A DNA stretch of 64,000 nt from Archaeoglobaceae archaeon (lineage in GTDB: Archaea; Halobacteriota; Archaeoglobi; Archaeoglobales; Archaeoglobaceae). Both the position numbers and the translations under genes were made by a program. The notes below the pieces were generated by a model. It was not told the origin of the DNA. It saw only the letters and a list, made by a program, of their open reading frames with translations, and made no database searches. Below are positions 51,851 through 63,850 of the stretch, piece by piece; positions within the stretch are counted from its first letter, which is position 1, and each line of letters begins with the position of its first letter. The stretch spans positions 1 to 64,000 of the forward strand of contig JAMOPJ010000038.1 in the NCBI GenBank assembly GCA_027064525.1, read 5' to 3'.

Positions 51851-54475
51851 ATGATTCCTAAGAGAATTGCGGGTATTAAGTTTGAGGTTTTAAGCCCTCA
51901 GGAGATTCGTCGAATGAGTGTTGCCAAGATCATCACTCCAGAAACTTACGATGATGACGGTTTTCCGATAGATGGAGGTCTAATGGATCTAAGGTTGGGA
52001 GTTATAGATCCCGGACTCAGATGCAAGACTTGCGGAGGTAAAGCTGGCGAGTGCCCCGGACACTTTGGGCACATAGAACTTGCCGCTCCGGTCATTCACG
52101 TCGGTTACGCCAAGCTTATAGCCAAGCTTCTGAATGCTACCTGCAGAGAGTGTGGAAGACTCCTGCTCAAGGAGAAGGTAAGGGACAAGTTTATCGAGGA
52201 GATCGAGAACCGCAAAAGACTTGGTCAAGATTACGAAGAAATCATAAAAGAGGTATACAGAAGGGCTAAAGCCGTGAAGAAGTGTCCTCACTGCGGTGCC
52301 GATCAGATAGAGGTCAAATTCGAGAAACCGACATTCTACTACGAAGGAGAACACAGACTAACGCCAAAAGACATCAGGGAGAGGTTGGAAAAGATTCCAG
52401 ACGAAGATCTGCCCGCTTTGGGCTTGAATCCGAAGGCTGTAAGACCGGAATGGTTCGTGCTCACAGTTTTGCCCGTTCCGCCTGTAACCGTCAGACCTTC
52501 TATTATCCTCGAAACTGGTCAGAGGAGTGAAGACGACCTCACTCATAAGCTCGTAGACATAATCAGAATCAACCAGAGGTTCTTGGAGAACAAGGAAGCC
52601 GGAGCTCCTCAGCTGATCCTTGAGGATCTTTGGGAGCTACTGCAGTATCACGTAACCACTTATTTGGACAACGAGGTAAGCGGAATTCCCCCAGCGAGGC
52701 ATAGAAGTGGAAGACCGCTTAAAACCCTCGCCCAAAGACTAAAGGGCAAGGAGGGTAGGTTCAGAGGTAGTCTGAGCGGTAAGAGAGTAAACTTCTCCGC
52801 GAGAACTGTAATTAGCCCAGATCCATGCTTAAGCATAAATGAAGTAGGAGTGCCAAAGGTTATCGCTGAGGAGCTTACGGTTCCGTTGTATGTTACCGAG
52901 AGGAACATCGATGAAGCTAGAGAATATATCCTAAGGACCGAACATCCTAAGGCCAACTACGTAATCAGACCAGATGGCAGAAGAATTAGAGTGATGGATA
53001 CGAACAGGGAGGAGTTGGCCGAGAAGATCGAGCCAGGTTGGATTGTAGAAAGACAGCTCAAGGATGGAGATATAGTCCTCTTCAACAGACAGCCCTCCTT
53101 ACACAGAATGAGCATTATGGCTCACTATGTTAGAGTTCTGCCCTACAAGACGTTCAGACTCAACCCAGCCGTCTGCCCACCATACAACGCTGACTTCGAC
53201 GGAGATGAGATGAACTTGCATGTGCCCCAGAGTTTGGAAGCTCAGGCTGAAGCGAAGATCTTGATGGCCGTTCAGGAACACATACTCAGCCCAAGATTTG
53301 GTGGACCTATCATAGGAGGTATCCACGATCACATATCCGGCTTATACCTGCTTACAAGAGGTGAGAGGAGGTTTACGAGAGAAGAGGTCATGTCGATAAT
53401 CAGACCTCTCAACGTCAAGGAACTTCCACCACCGAAGTATGCTGAGGATGGTAAGGAATACTGGACCGGAAAGCAGATATTCAGTCTAATTCTGCCAGAC
53501 ATAACGCTCGAATTCAAAGCCGAGATCTGCCAAGGATGTGACGAGTGCAAGAAGGAGGAGTGTCCGTATGACGCTTACGTCATTATAAAGAACGGTGAGC
53601 TGATCAAGGGAACCATCGATGAGAAGGCTGTAGGAGCTTTCAAGGGCATTATAATCGATGAGATCGTCAGGAAGTATGGAACCGAGAAGGCTAAAGAGTT
53701 TATCGATCAGATGACTCATCTGGCTATTAGAGCTATAATGTTCACAGGTTTCACGATCGGTATAGACGACGAAGACATCCCGCAGGAGGCTATTGAGCAG
53801 ATAAAGGAGGTTATCGCCGAGGCTGAAAGGAGAGTCGAGGAGCTAATCAAAGCTTACAGGGAAGGGAATTTGGAACCTATGCCGGGAAGAAGCTTAGAGG
53901 AGACTCTTGAGATGATGATCATGCGAGAATTAGGTAAGGCAAGAGACCAAGCCGGTAAAATTGCTGGAAAGTTCTTGGGTATGGACAACGCTGCAGTTAT
54001 CATGGCTGTCAGCGGTGCAAGAGGTTCGATGCTCAACCTAACCCAGATGGCAGCCTGCATTGGACAACAGTCTGTAAGAGGAGAGAGAATTAAAAGAGGC
54101 TACACATACACGAACAGAACCCTCCCGCATTTCAAGCCCGGAGATCTAAGTGCTAAAGCCAGAGGCTTTGTTGAGAGCAGCTACAAGCGAGGTTTAAACC
54201 CAATAGAGTTCTTCTTCCATGCCATGGGTGGTAGAGAAGGACTGGTTGACACAGCTGTCAGAACTTCCCAGTCCGGTTACCTGCAGAGGAGACTTATCAA
54301 CGCTCTGCAAGACCTGAAGGTTGAATATGACGGAACTGTCAAAGAGCAGACATCTGGAACACTCGTTCAGTTCAGATACGGTGAAGACGGTGTAGATCCG
54401 ATGAAGAGCTTTAGAGGTAAGTCGGTCGATATAGAAAGAATCGTTAAGGAAGTTTTTGCTGAAGAAAGGAGGTGA
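51851..54475 (+). CDS. rpoA1: RNA polymerase subunit A' (Rpo1 N-terminal)
   Basis: 874 residues from ATG 51851 (GAGGTGG 5' of it). N-terminal zinc site CKTCGGKAGECPGHFGHIEL, a second CRECGR...CPHCG pair, clamp and rudder region SGKRVNFSARTVISPDP, and the Mg-binding NADFDGDEMN with Asp448, Asp450, Asp452. An additional cysteine cluster CQGCDECKKEECPYD is in the insertion around residue 565. It carries the active centre. Six bp to the next gene. Confidence 0.97.
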   Translation: MIPKRIAGIKFEVLSPQEIRRMSVAKIITPETYDDDGFPIDGGLMDLRLGVIDPGLRCKTCGGKAGECPGHFGHIELAAPVIHVGYAKLIAKLLNATCRECGRLLLKEKVRDKFIEEIENRKRLGQDYEEIIKEVYRRAKAVKKCPHCGADQIEVKFEKPTFYYEGEHRLTPKDIRERLEKIPDEDLPALGLNPKAVRPEWFVLTVLPVPPVTVRPSIILETGQRSEDDLTHKLVDIIRINQRFLENKEAGAPQLILEDLWELLQYHVTTYLDNEVSGIPPARHRSGRPLKTLAQRLKGKEGRFRGSLSGKRVNFSARTVISPDPCLSINEVGVPKVIAEELTVPLYVTERNIDEAREYILRTEHPKANYVIRPDGRRIRVMDTNREELAEKIEPGWIVERQLKDGDIVLFNRQPSLHRMSIMAHYVRVLPYKTFRLNPAVCPPYNADFDGDEMNLHVPQSLEAQAEAKILMAVQEHILSPRFGGPIIGGIHDHISGLYLLTRGERRFTREEVMSIIRPLNVKELPPPKYAEDGKEYWTGKQIFSLILPDITLEFKAEICQGCDECKKEECPYDAYVIIKNGELIKGTIDEKAVGAFKGIIIDEIVRKYGTEKAKEFIDQMTHLAIRAIMFTGFTIGIDDEDIPQEAIEQIKEVIAEAERRVEELIKAYREGNLEPMPGRSLEETLEMMIMRELGKARDQAGKIAGKFLGMDNAAVIMAVSGARGSMLNLTQMAACIGQQSVRGERIKRGYTYTNRTLPHFKPGDLSAKARGFVESSYKRGLNPIEFFFHAMGGREGLVDTAVRTSQSGYLQRRLINALQDLKVEYDGTVKEQTSGTLVQFRYGEDGVDPMKSFRGKSVDIERIVKEVFAEERR

Positions 54476-55917
<1,442 letters not shown>

Positions 55918-55928
55918 GGTTTGGTATT

Positions 55929-56348
55929 ATGGAGGTGAAGCTCTCAGCGGAGAGCATTCGTTATCTTACTCTTTTTGAAAGTCTAACCGGAGCAAGTGTC
56001 AAGGACTGCATAGTGCAAGATGACAAGGTGATATTCGTAGTCAGAAAGGGTGATATGGGCATTGCAATAGGCAAAGGGGGTATAAACGTCGAAAGAGCAA
56101 GAGAACTAATAGGCAAAAAGATTGAGATTATTGAGCATTCTGATGATCCTGTTGAATTTATTACCAACATTTTTAAGCCTATAAAGGTGACTGTTAAGAT
56201 CGTCGAGAGGGGTGGAAAGAAGATAGCACAAGTTAGTGTAAATCCTCAATATAAGGGTTTGATAATAGGCAAGGGTGGAAAGAACATAAACAAGGCTAAG
56301 GAACTCGCAAGAAGGCATCACGATATTGATGATATAATTGTGAAATAA
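55929..56348 (+). CDS. nusA: NusA-like KH-domain transcription/RNA-binding protein
   Basis: 139 residues from ATG 55929 (preferred to an ATG at 55914 because the conserved region begins MEVKLSAESIRYLTLFESLT). Two KH domains with GxxG loops GMAIGKGGINVERARELIG and KGLIIGKGGKNINKAKELAR. The archaeal form lacks the S1 and N-terminal domains of bacterial NusA. Confidence 0.94.
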   Translation: MEVKLSAESIRYLTLFESLTGASVKDCIVQDDKVIFVVRKGDMGIAIGKGGINVERARELIGKKIEIIEHSDDPVEFITNIFKPIKVTVKIVERGGKKIAQVSVNPQYKGLIIGKGGKNINKAKELARRHHDIDDIIVK

Positions 56349-56446
56349 TAGGTATGGTGGGATTACCAATGGCTATTTATACTCCTCTAGTTCCGAGATA
56401 AAGTTTAAAAAATCAGAACAACCCTAATTGTTAGGAGGTGACGCTC

Positions 56447-56875
56447 ATGGGTAAGGGGTTATTTGCGGCGAGAAAGCTGATAGAAAACAGGAAAAAGTTC
56501 AGATGGAGCGACAGAAGATACGTTAGAAGAATACTCGAACTTAAGGAGAAATCAGACCCATTGGAAGGTGCTCCACAAGCGAGAGGTATAGTGCTTGAGA
56601 AGATTGGAATCGAAGCCAGACAGCCGAACTCAGCTATCAGAAAAGCCGTGAGAGTCCAGCTGATTAAGAACGGTAGGCAGGTTACAGCATTCTGCCCCGG
56701 AGATGGAGCGATAAACTTCATCGACGAACACGACGAAGTGATAATCGAAGGTATCGGTGGAAGAATGGGTAGATCGATGGGTGACATCCCCGGTGTAAGA
56801 TACAAGGTAGTAATGGTAAACGGTGTATCGCTTAAGGAACTTGTAAGAGGTAGAAAGGAGAAGCCGCTCAGGTGA
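56447..56875 (+). CDS. rps12: Ribosomal protein S12
   Basis: 142 residues from ATG 56447 (GGAGGTGA 56434-56441). The decoding-centre loop [20 protein letters not shown] and [20 protein letters not shown] are clear. About 100 bp upstream of it are free of genes and contain a possible TATA (GTTTAAAAAA, 56403-56412), so a second transcript may start here. Confidence 0.97.
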   Translation: MGKGLFAARKLIENRKKFRWSDRRYVRRILELKEKSDPLEGAPQARGIVLEKIGIEARQPNSAIRKAVRVQLIKNGRQVTAFCPGDGAINFIDEHDEVIIEGIGGRMGRSMGDIPGVRYKVVMVNGVSLKELVRGRKEKPLR

Positions 56876-56879
56876 GACC

Positions 56880-57464
56880 ATGAAATATGGATTCACAAAG
56901 GAGGAATTATTGGTATTCGGAAAGTGGGATCCTGAGGAAGTCGAGGTAAAGGATCCGGCACTTAAGAACTACATCTGCTTGGAGCCGAGATACGTAATTC
57001 ACACGCATGGAAGACATGCGAACATTCCGTTTGCTAAACAAAACGTGTTCATCGTTGAGAGGCTCATAAATAAGGTGATGAGAAAGGGCAAGAACACTGG
57101 CAAGAAGATGCTCGCATACGACATCGTCAGGCAGGCTTTCGAGATAATCCATCGCAAGACCAAGAAGAACCCACTGCAGGTGTTGGTGGATGCTATAATT
57201 AACGCTGGCCCAAGAGAGGAGGTAGTCAGACTCAAATACGGTGGTATCGCAGTTCCGAAGTCGGTTGATACTTCATCGCTCAGAAGGGTCGATGTTGCAC
57301 TTAGAAACATAGCTGAGGGAGCACGTTTGGCAGCTTTCAAGTCGAAGAAGAGCATTGCTGAATGTTTGGCTGATGAGTTAATTGCTGCAGCCAACAACGA
57401 TCCGAAGAGTTACGCAGTTGCCAAGAAGGAAGAAGTAGAGAGAGTTGCCAAGTCTGCAAGATAA
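56880..57464 (+). CDS. rps7: Ribosomal protein S7
   Basis: 194 residues. [60 protein letters not shown] and the C-terminal [18 protein letters not shown]. Binds the 16S 3' major domain. Only 4 bp behind S12. Confidence 0.97.
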   Translation: MKYGFTKEELLVFGKWDPEEVEVKDPALKNYICLEPRYVIHTHGRHANIPFAKQNVFIVERLINKVMRKGKNTGKKMLAYDIVRQAFEIIHRKTKKNPLQVLVDAIINAGPREEVVRLKYGGIAVPKSVDTSSLRRVDVALRNIAEGARLAAFKSKKSIAECLADELIAAANNDPKSYAVAKKEEVERVAKSAR

Positions 57465-57517
57465 CCATTTTTTAATGTTTATTTTTATTGAATAAATTAT
57501 ATATGAGGTGGTAATTT

Positions 57518-59707
57518 ATGGTTAGAGCAAAGAAAATGGTTGATAAGATTAAAGAATTGATGTGGAAACCGGAGCAGATCAGAAACATGGGTATAGTCGC
57601 GCACATCGATCACGGAAAAACGACGTTGAGCGATAACCTGTTAGCCGGAGCCGGAATGATCAGTGAAGAGCTTGCGGGGCAACAGCTCTACTTGGACTTC
57701 GATGAGCAGGAGAAAGAGAGAGGTATTACTATAAACGCCGCAAACGTTTCGATGGTTCACGAATACAAGGGTAAAGAATATCTGATCAACCTGATAGACA
57801 CACCCGGTCACGTTGACTTCGGAGGAGACGTAACGAGAGCAATGAGAGCCGTTGACGGTGTAATAGTCGTCGTTGATGCTGTCGAAGGAGTAATGCCACA
57901 GACCGAAACGGTGCTCAGGCAGGCGTTAAGAGAGAACGTCAAGCCCGTGCTTTTCATCAACAAAGTTGACAGACTCATCAGAGAGCTTGAGCTCACACCG
58001 GATCAGATGCAGGAAAAGCTGATGAAGGTCATCTTGGAAGTAAACAAGCTCATCAAGGCTATGAAACCGGAGAAATACAAGGAGTGGATGTTGAAAGTCG
58101 AAGACGGTAGCGTAGCCTTCGGTTCTGCCCTTTACAAGTGGGCGGTCAGCGTTCCGGCGATGAAAGAGACTGGCATCGGTTTCAAAGAAGTTTACAAGTA
58201 TCTCAAGGAGGACAATTGGAAAGAGCTGGCTAAGAAGTCTCCACTGCACAAAGTAGTGCTCGACATGGTTATCAAACACCTACCCAACCCAATCGAGGCT
58301 CAGAAGGAGAGAATCAAGATCATCTGGAAAGGCGACATCAACAGCCCAGAAGGACAAGCTATGGTTAATTGTGATCCGAAAGGTCCGGTAGCTCTTATGA
58401 TTACGAAGATAATCGTCGATCCTCATGCCGGAGAAGTTGCTGTAGGAAGACTGTTCAGCGGAACGCTCAAGCCGGGAATGGAGCTATACATCGTTGACAG
58501 GAAGGCTAAGAACAGAGTTCAGACCGTAGGGCTGTTCATGGGGCCAAAGAGGGTTGAAGTGCCGGAGGTTCCGGCTGGTAACATCGTAGCAGTAGTAGGT
58601 TTGAGAGATGCCGTAGCGGGTTCAACTTGCTCTACGCTCGAGCACTTCGAGCCGTTTGAGGAGATCAAGCATATCAGTGAGCCAGTCGTTACGATGGCTA
58701 TCGAAGCTAAGAACCCAAGAGACTTGCCGAAGCTCATAGAAGTTCTCAGACAGCTGGCTAAGGAAGACCCAACTCTGCATGTCACACTTAACGAAGAGAC
58801 CGGAGAGCACCTAATCAGCGGAATGGGTGAGCTACACTTGGAGGTTAAAGTTGAAAAGATAAGAAGAGAGAAGGGTATTGAAGTTATCACCTCACCGCCG
58901 ATTGTAGTTTTCAGAGAGACTGTAACCTCCACTTCGCCAGTTGTAGAGGGTAAATCGCCAAACAGACACAACAAGTTCTACATCGTAGTTGAACCCTTGC
59001 CGCAAGAGGTCATCAAGCTCTTCAAAGAGGAAAACATCGACATAAGAAAGGCTGATAAGAAGGAACTAAGGAAGAAGCTTGTTGACGCTGGCTTGAGCAA
59101 GGAAGAGGCAGCCGGTATCGTTGACTACTACGAGGGTAACGTGCTGTGCGATGTTACCAAGGGTATCCAGTATCTGAACGAGACGATGGATCTGATCATT
59201 CAGGGATTCAGAGAAGCCATGAGCGCCGGGCCTTTGGCCAAAGAGCCTTGCATGGGTGTTAAGGTTAAGCTTGTAGACTGTAAGCTACACGAGGATGCTG
59301 TCCACAGAGGTCCAGCTCAGGTAATTCCAGCAGTTAAGGGTGCCATATATGCGGCTATGCTACAAGCTAATCCGACGTTACTTGAGCCATACCAGAAGGT
59401 GTTCATCACAGTTCCACAGGATATGCTTGGAAACGTAACAAGGGAGATCCAAGGTAGAAGAGGTCAGATCTTAGAGATGAGAACTGAAGGAGATCTGGTT
59501 ACCATCGTAGCTAAGGCTCCTGTTAAGGAAATGTTTGGATTCGCCGGAGCCATTAGATCAGCGACTGCCGGTAAGGCGATGTGGAGCGTTGAGCATGCTG
59601 GCTTTGAACCGGTTCCACAAGCATTGCTTGACAACTTCATCATGGAAGTCAGAAAGAGAAAGGGTATGAAGTTAGAGCTACCCAAGCCTGAGGACTTCTT
59701 GCCGTAA
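57518..59707 (+). CDS. fusA: Elongation factor 2
   Basis: 729 residues. GTPase P-loop AHIDHGKT (Ala28-Thr35), switch [24 protein letters not shown], and NKVD. In domain IV the diphthamide histidine is His596 ([13 protein letters not shown]). Own promoter: ATTATATATG at about 57498, GAGGTGGT ribosome site. The usual EF-1alpha gene does not follow S7 here; EF-2 takes that place. Confidence 0.97.
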   Translation: MVRAKKMVDKIKELMWKPEQIRNMGIVAHIDHGKTTLSDNLLAGAGMISEELAGQQLYLDFDEQEKERGITINAANVSMVHEYKGKEYLINLIDTPGHVDFGGDVTRAMRAVDGVIVVVDAVEGVMPQTETVLRQALRENVKPVLFINKVDRLIRELELTPDQMQEKLMKVILEVNKLIKAMKPEKYKEWMLKVEDGSVAFGSALYKWAVSVPAMKETGIGFKEVYKYLKEDNWKELAKKSPLHKVVLDMVIKHLPNPIEAQKERIKIIWKGDINSPEGQAMVNCDPKGPVALMITKIIVDPHAGEVAVGRLFSGTLKPGMELYIVDRKAKNRVQTVGLFMGPKRVEVPEVPAGNIVAVVGLRDAVAGSTCSTLEHFEPFEEIKHISEPVVTMAIEAKNPRDLPKLIEVLRQLAKEDPTLHVTLNEETGEHLISGMGELHLEVKVEKIRREKGIEVITSPPIVVFRETVTSTSPVVEGKSPNRHNKFYIVVEPLPQEVIKLFKEENIDIRKADKKELRKKLVDAGLSKEEAAGIVDYYEGNVLCDVTKGIQYLNETMDLIIQGFREAMSAGPLAKEPCMGVKVKLVDCKLHEDAVHRGPAQVIPAVKGAIYAAMLQANPTLLEPYQKVFITVPQDMLGNVTREIQGRRGQILEMRTEGDLVTIVAKAPVKEMFGFAGAIRSATAGKAMWSVEHAGFEPVPQALLDNFIMEVRKRKGMKLELPKPEDFLP

Positions 59708-59752
59708 TTTTTCTATTATTACTCTTTTAGCTTTTTTTGCTTTATTATTTTT
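59708..59752 (+). terminator. Oligo-T terminator after EF-2
   Basis: Several T runs (TTTTTC, CTTTTAG, CTTTTTTTGC, TTATTATTTTTG) begin directly after the EF-2 stop codon. No hairpin, as usual in archaea. It closes the polymerase/ribosome cluster. Confidence 0.6.
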
Positions 59753-59794
59753 GATACTGAAACGCTAAAATAATCTGAGAACTCAATTTGATCA

Positions 59795-60397
59795 ATGCGG
59801 GAATACATTGAAAGACTAAAGAAGATTGAAAATCCATTTAAGCGGAGACTCTTACTTGTGGGAATTTTGACCAAGGAGCTTGAGAAAAGAGGAGTAATTC
59901 CAATTCTTGTTGGCGGTAATGCACTCGAATTATACACTTTAGGTGGTTACTCCACTTCAGACATCGATTTGATTTGTTTGGATAGAGAACTTGTCGGAGA
60001 AGTTTTGGAGAAACTTGGATTCAGAAAATTTGAAAGATTTTGGCTGAATGAGGAACTTGGGATAGTTGTAGAAATTCCAGATATCACACTGGCAGGTAGC
60101 ATGGATAAAATAGAGATTTTCGAAGTTGATGATTTCAAGGTTTATGTCATAGGTAAGGAAGATCTAATCGTCGATAGGCTTAATGCTTGTGTTTTTTGGA
60201 AATCTAAGGACGATTGTAGATGGGCAAAGGAGCTAATACTACTCTATTACGATAAGATAGACTGGAGATATCTTGAAGATAGATGCAGAAAGGAAGGTGT
60301 TATAGATGAACTAATCAAAATTAAGATGGAAGTGGAGGAGATTTTGAATGAGGTTGGAGGAACTGATAGAAGAGAAAAGAAAGAAACTGTGGATTAG
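59795..60397 (+). CDS. Nucleotidyltransferase-fold protein (DUF6036/AbiEii-like)
   Basis: 200 residues. IPILVGGNALELYTLGGYST (Gly40-Gly41) and SDIDLICL with Asp56/Asp58 form the minimal nucleotidyltransferase site; the C-terminal half is helical with Lys/Glu-rich end. Related proteins act as toxin or antitoxin components. Its 3' end overlaps a small basic gene in another frame by 50 nt, which suggests a two-gene unit. Confidence 0.7.
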   Translation: MREYIERLKKIENPFKRRLLLVGILTKELEKRGVIPILVGGNALELYTLGGYSTSDIDLICLDRELVGEVLEKLGFRKFERFWLNEELGIVVEIPDITLAGSMDKIEIFEVDDFKVYVIGKEDLIVDRLNACVFWKSKDDCRWAKELILLYYDKIDWRYLEDRCRKEGVIDELIKIKMEVEEILNEVGGTDRREKKETVD

Positions 60398-60548
60398 AGG
60401 CTACTTAAAGAAAAAGATAAGAAGAAGGCCAAGAGATCCTGAAAAAGAGAAATTGTTGATCATACTTGACTATATGCGCTTTAGAAGGTTTATTCAAGAA
60501 GGAAAGCTCGAGATTATTGGAGATCGAAGATACAGGTTAAAGATTTAA
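60348..60548 (+). CDS. Small highly basic protein, possible partner of the nucleotidyltransferase
   Basis: 66 residues, with about one third Lys/Arg (EKRKKLWIRGYLKKKIRRRP) and a C-terminal YMRFRRFIQEGKLEIIGDRR. It begins 50 nt before the end of the preceding gene in a different frame. Might be an RNA- or DNA-binding partner. No family recognised. It may also be chance coding in an A/G-rich stretch. Confidence 0.45.
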   Translation: MRLEELIEEKRKKLWIRGYLKKKIRRRPRDPEKEKLLIILDYMRFRRFIQEGKLEIIGDRRYRLKI

Positions 60549-60569
60549 GGGCACCTCATCAACTGTTAT

Positions 60570-60986
60570 TCAATAAACATCAGACTCAATCGCAACGTAT
60601 TTCATCTCTCTCAGATAGCCTATCGGAATTCCCTCCTGCTTAGCCTTCTTCTTGAGTCTCTTGTCGTTCGTGATCAAAACGCAACCGAACCTTCTGGCAG
60701 TTTCAAGCAGAGCTACATCGGTTCCAACAGCTTCGATCTCAACAACCTCACAAAATCTCTCAACCAAGCTCAATGCGAACCTTGTCGCTTGCCTTTCTTT
60801 GCCAGTTAACGAAATCGACAGATTCTTGAGCTCTTCAACGACCTTCGACGGAACGATAAACTTGTTAAAGCCCAATTCTCTAAGCTGGGCAAAGACGTCA
60901 ACCCTTTCGGTAAAAATATACATGAGAACGTTCGTATCTAAAACAGCACACCTTACCTTATAGTTCCCGCACCTATCAATCTCCAT
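60570..60986 (-). CDS. PIN-domain RNase (Fcf1/Utp24-like)
   Basis: 138 residues. Asp17 in [12 protein letters not shown], Glu51/Glu52 in VVEELKN, and the Asp in [17 protein letters not shown] are the PIN metal ligands. The archaeal PIN protein next to aIF2-gamma is conserved and resembles rRNA-processing Utp24. It starts 34 nt inside the aIF2-gamma gene with GGTGGGAG before its ATG. Confidence 0.85.
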   Translation of the reverse strand: MEIDRCGNYKVRCAVLDTNVLMYIFTERVDVFAQLRELGFNKFIVPSKVVEELKNLSISLTGKERQATRFALSLVERFCEVVEIEAVGTDVALLETARRFGCVLITNDKRLKKKAKQEGIPIGYLREMKYVAIESDVY

Positions 60987-62182
60987 CTCCCACCGACTCT
61001 TCTGCTTATAGCAACTCTCCAGCCCGACTCAGCACAGACCGGTCTCTTGAGCTTGACCTCCACCACGTCATCTCTCGCTGAGGTTACAGTTCCAAGTGTC
61101 ACTGCAGTTCCAATTACGAGCATCAGAGGCTCGTTCATCTTGATCTTCTCAACTTTTATCTCCTTCTCAACTCCTACAACCCTTTCAAGCAGATGAACAT
61201 CCATCGTGAACTCCGTAAGGACATCTGGCAGTTCGTTCGGATGACCCAAGACATTACCAACCAATCCATCGCTTTTAGTCAAAGCTGGGTCGAGCTTCGT
61301 TGAAACACCAATTAATCCGCCGGGTGTTGCTTCTTCAACCTTTCTGCCCGAAGCCATTATGCTAACAACTTCTGAATGGAGAGGCTGCCAGTTTCCTCTT
61401 TCATCCTTTATCCCCGGTCTTATCTCGATCTCATCTCCAACTCTCAGCCTTCCTCTCGCTAAAGATCCTCCAACTACACCCCCAATGAGATTCTCAGGTT
61501 TTGTGCCAGGTTTGTTCACATCGAAGCTTCTCGCTATGTGCATCAAAGGTGGAGAATCCAGATCTCTTTCGGGCGTTGGAATTGTCTCCTCTATCGCCTC
61601 AATCAGCGCATCGATGTTAACCTTTTGCTGGGCTGAAATCGGGATTATAGGTGCGTTCTCAGCAATCGTTCCCTTAATGAACTCCTTGATCTCCTGGTAG
61701 TTCTCCAGTATCCTCTCCTTCGGAACGGTGTCGATCTTGTTCTGGGCTATCACGATTTTATCTACTCCTATAATTTCCAAAGCCATCAAATGTTCTTTCG
61801 TCTGCGGTCTTGGGCACTTTTCGTTTGCTGCTATTACCAAAATCGCCCCATCCATCAGTGCAGCACCGCTGAGCATAGTAGCCATCAGCATCTCGTGTCC
61901 AGGGCTATCTACAAAGCTTACAGTCCTAAGAATTTCGGTCTTAACGCCGTGAATCGGGCATATTCTCTCGGTTGTGTAAGCTTGAGGAGGCTCACATTCG
62001 GGACATTTCCTAAAAGTTGCATCTGCATAACCCAACCTTATAGTAATTCCTCTTTTGATCTCCTCACTGTGCCTGTCAGTCCAAACGCCGCTCAAAGCTG
62101 CAACCAATGTCGTTTTACCGTGATCAACGTGACCAACCAATCCTATATTAACTTCCGGAAGTGGAGCGTCTTCATCTATCAT
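60953..62182 (-). CDS. Translation initiation factor aIF2 gamma
   Basis: 409 residues. P-loop GHVDHGKTT (Gly17-Thr25), switch [14 protein letters not shown], zinc knuckle [43 protein letters not shown]. It delivers initiator tRNA-Met with GTP to the small subunit. It may use its own promoter just upstream of 62182. Confidence 0.97.
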   Translation of the reverse strand: MIDEDAPLPEVNIGLVGHVDHGKTTLVAALSGVWTDRHSEEIKRGITIRLGYADATFRKCPECEPPQAYTTERICPIHGVKTEILRTVSFVDSPGHEMLMATMLSGAALMDGAILVIAANEKCPRPQTKEHLMALEIIGVDKIVIAQNKIDTVPKERILENYQEIKEFIKGTIAENAPIIPISAQQKVNIDALIEAIEETIPTPERDLDSPPLMHIARSFDVNKPGTKPENLIGGVVGGSLARGRLRVGDEIEIRPGIKDERGNWQPLHSEVVSIMASGRKVEEATPGGLIGVSTKLDPALTKSDGLVGNVLGHPNELPDVLTEFTMDVHLLERVVGVEKEIKVEKIKMNEPLMLVIGTAVTLGTVTSARDDVVEVKLKRPVCAESGWRVAISRRVGGRWRLIGAGTIR

Positions 62183-62249
62183 GATGTTTTAAGAAGTCCG
62201 GCAATGTATTTAACTTTTTGCAAGACTAAAAGTTTTATTATAATTCTAA

Positions 62250-63434
62250 TCAAATTTTTTCAAACACGTTCTTAGCGATCTCATCATCAGTCAGATAGCA
62301 GTCCGGATCGTCTCCCCAAAGATCCCCGGCTCTTAAAGCTCTAAGCCTGAACCCACCACAGAACTGCCTGTAGGCACAGCGCCCGCATCTTCCCCTAAGA
62401 TACTTAGTCTTGTTCCTGAGCTTTATCAGAAGTTCATCCTTTGGATTTAGCCAGATCTCACTAAATCTATCCTCCCTAACGTTTCCACACGTATGATCCC
62501 ACCAGAACTGGTTCGGATGGACATCTCCAAACATGTCTATGTTGGCTAGCTGTGCACCGCTCCTATCTCCTCCCCTAAACTTCAGAAATTCGAACGCCTT
62601 GATCGCAAGCTCCTCGTCTATCTCCTTAAGCTTCAAGCAGACGTAAACACCATCGCACGGATTATCTACGGTTAATATTTCGGTCTTACATCCTTCATCG
62701 TGCAACTCGATAGCCTTATCGAAAAGCCAGTCCAAGAGTTCTCTCCTCTCCTTCAAGCTTATATCGTAGCTGAAATCAGCCCTTCCAGATGGGACGAGAT
62801 GATAAAGGCAAAATCTCGGAATTTCGTTTTCAGCAAGTAGATCTACAACAGCTGGTATGTCCTTGATGTTGAACTTCGTCACTGTAAACCTTATTCCAGT
62901 CAGCAGTCCAGCCTCTTTTGCATTGATCAAACCCTCAAAAGCTCTCTCAAAAGCTCCTTCGACACCTCTAAACTTGTCATTCGTATCCTTCATCCCGTCT
63001 ATACTAACACCCACGTATTCGAATCCAGCCTCCTTAAGACTATCCGCAACTTCCGGAGAGACGAGAGTTCCGTTCGTTGAAAGGGCGATCTTCAGACCCT
63101 TTTCTTTAGCGTAGCTCGCGAGCTCGAATATATCTTTTCTGAGTAACGGTTCTCCACCGCTGAAAAGGATGAGAGGAACCTTCATCTCCGCAAGATCGTC
63201 TATGACAGCTTTGCACTCTTCAGTTGTAAGCTCGCCGCTCGTGCTCGAGTCGGCAGAAGCGTAACAGTGAACGCATTTTAAGTTGCAAGCTTTAGTGACG
63301 TTCCAAACTACAACGGGCTTGAGACTTTTGCTGAGTTCTACAAGCTTCTTAGGAACATGACTCCTATCACCTTCATACGTGATTCTCTCAGAGACTGTAG
63401 CCTTACCAGTTGCCATCTTAGTGATGCTGATCAT
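62250..63434 (-). CDS. ahbC: AhbC, 12,18-didecarboxysiroheme deacetylase (radical SAM/SPASM)
   Basis: 394 residues. Radical SAM Cys50, Cys54, Cys57 in TKACNLKCVHCYAS, preceded by SLKPVVVWNV, the GGEPLLRKD motif, LSTNGTLVSPEVADSL, GVSIDGMKDT, and a SPASM-type C-terminus (CGRCAYRQFCGG, DPDCYL). The N-terminal ITYEGDRSHVPKKLVELSKS and overall sequence match AhbC rather than AhbD as I recall them. AhbC removes acetate side chains on the way from siroheme to heme in sulfate reducers and archaea. No other ahb gene is nearby. Confidence 0.85.
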   Translation of the reverse strand: MISITKMATGKATVSERITYEGDRSHVPKKLVELSKSLKPVVVWNVTKACNLKCVHCYASADSSTSGELTTEECKAVIDDLAEMKVPLILFSGGEPLLRKDIFELASYAKEKGLKIALSTNGTLVSPEVADSLKEAGFEYVGVSIDGMKDTNDKFRGVEGAFERAFEGLINAKEAGLLTGIRFTVTKFNIKDIPAVVDLLAENEIPRFCLYHLVPSGRADFSYDISLKERRELLDWLFDKAIELHDEGCKTEILTVDNPCDGVYVCLKLKEIDEELAIKAFEFLKFRGGDRSGAQLANIDMFGDVHPNQFWWDHTCGNVREDRFSEIWLNPKDELLIKLRNKTKYLRGRCGRCAYRQFCGGFRLRALRAGDLWGDDPDCYLTDDEIAKNVFEKI

Positions 63435-63457
63435 GCGGATCGTTGGATCTCTCGATA

Positions 63458-63850
63458 TTAAATTTGACGATGCTCAAGCTTAAATATAAAATCAGCTAAG
63501 TCTTCAACTTCGGTAACTTCTTTACCGATTATTGAAAAAATTCTCCTTCTAATTTCAATGTTTGGAACAACCCCCCAAGAAGAGAACTTTATTACCAAAT
63601 CGTCCTTCAACGCTTCACCCTTCTTGTCCCAATCTGTCAGAATGATAACCTCCCTACACCCGATCAGATCCACGAGCTCAGCATTTGAGTGGTTTGAAGA
63701 TGTCAGAATCTCTCCCCTAACTCCCAACCTTCTCAGCGACTGCTTATCGTTCTTCCCCTCGACGACAATAACCGCTCCCTCTTCAGATCTCTCTATCAAC
63801 TCATCTATAGCTGCCTTAAGCTTCAGATAAGCTTCTAATTTCAGCTTCAT
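63458..63850 (-). CDS. Toprim-domain protein (UPF0292-like)
   Basis: 130 residues. Toprim motifs: Glu in VIVVEGKNDKQSLRRLG and Asp-x-Asp in VIILTDWDKKGEAL. A compact single-domain form occurs through archaea (UPF0292); role in nucleic-acid processing is assumed from the domain. Starts 4 nt inside the end of the preceding gene (ATGA). Confidence 0.85.
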   Translation of the reverse strand: MKLKLEAYLKLKAAIDELIERSEEGAVIVVEGKNDKQSLRRLGVRGEILTSSNHSNAELVDLIGCREVIILTDWDKKGEALKDDLVIKFSSWGVVPNIEIRRRIFSIIGKEVTEVEDLADFIFKLEHRQI

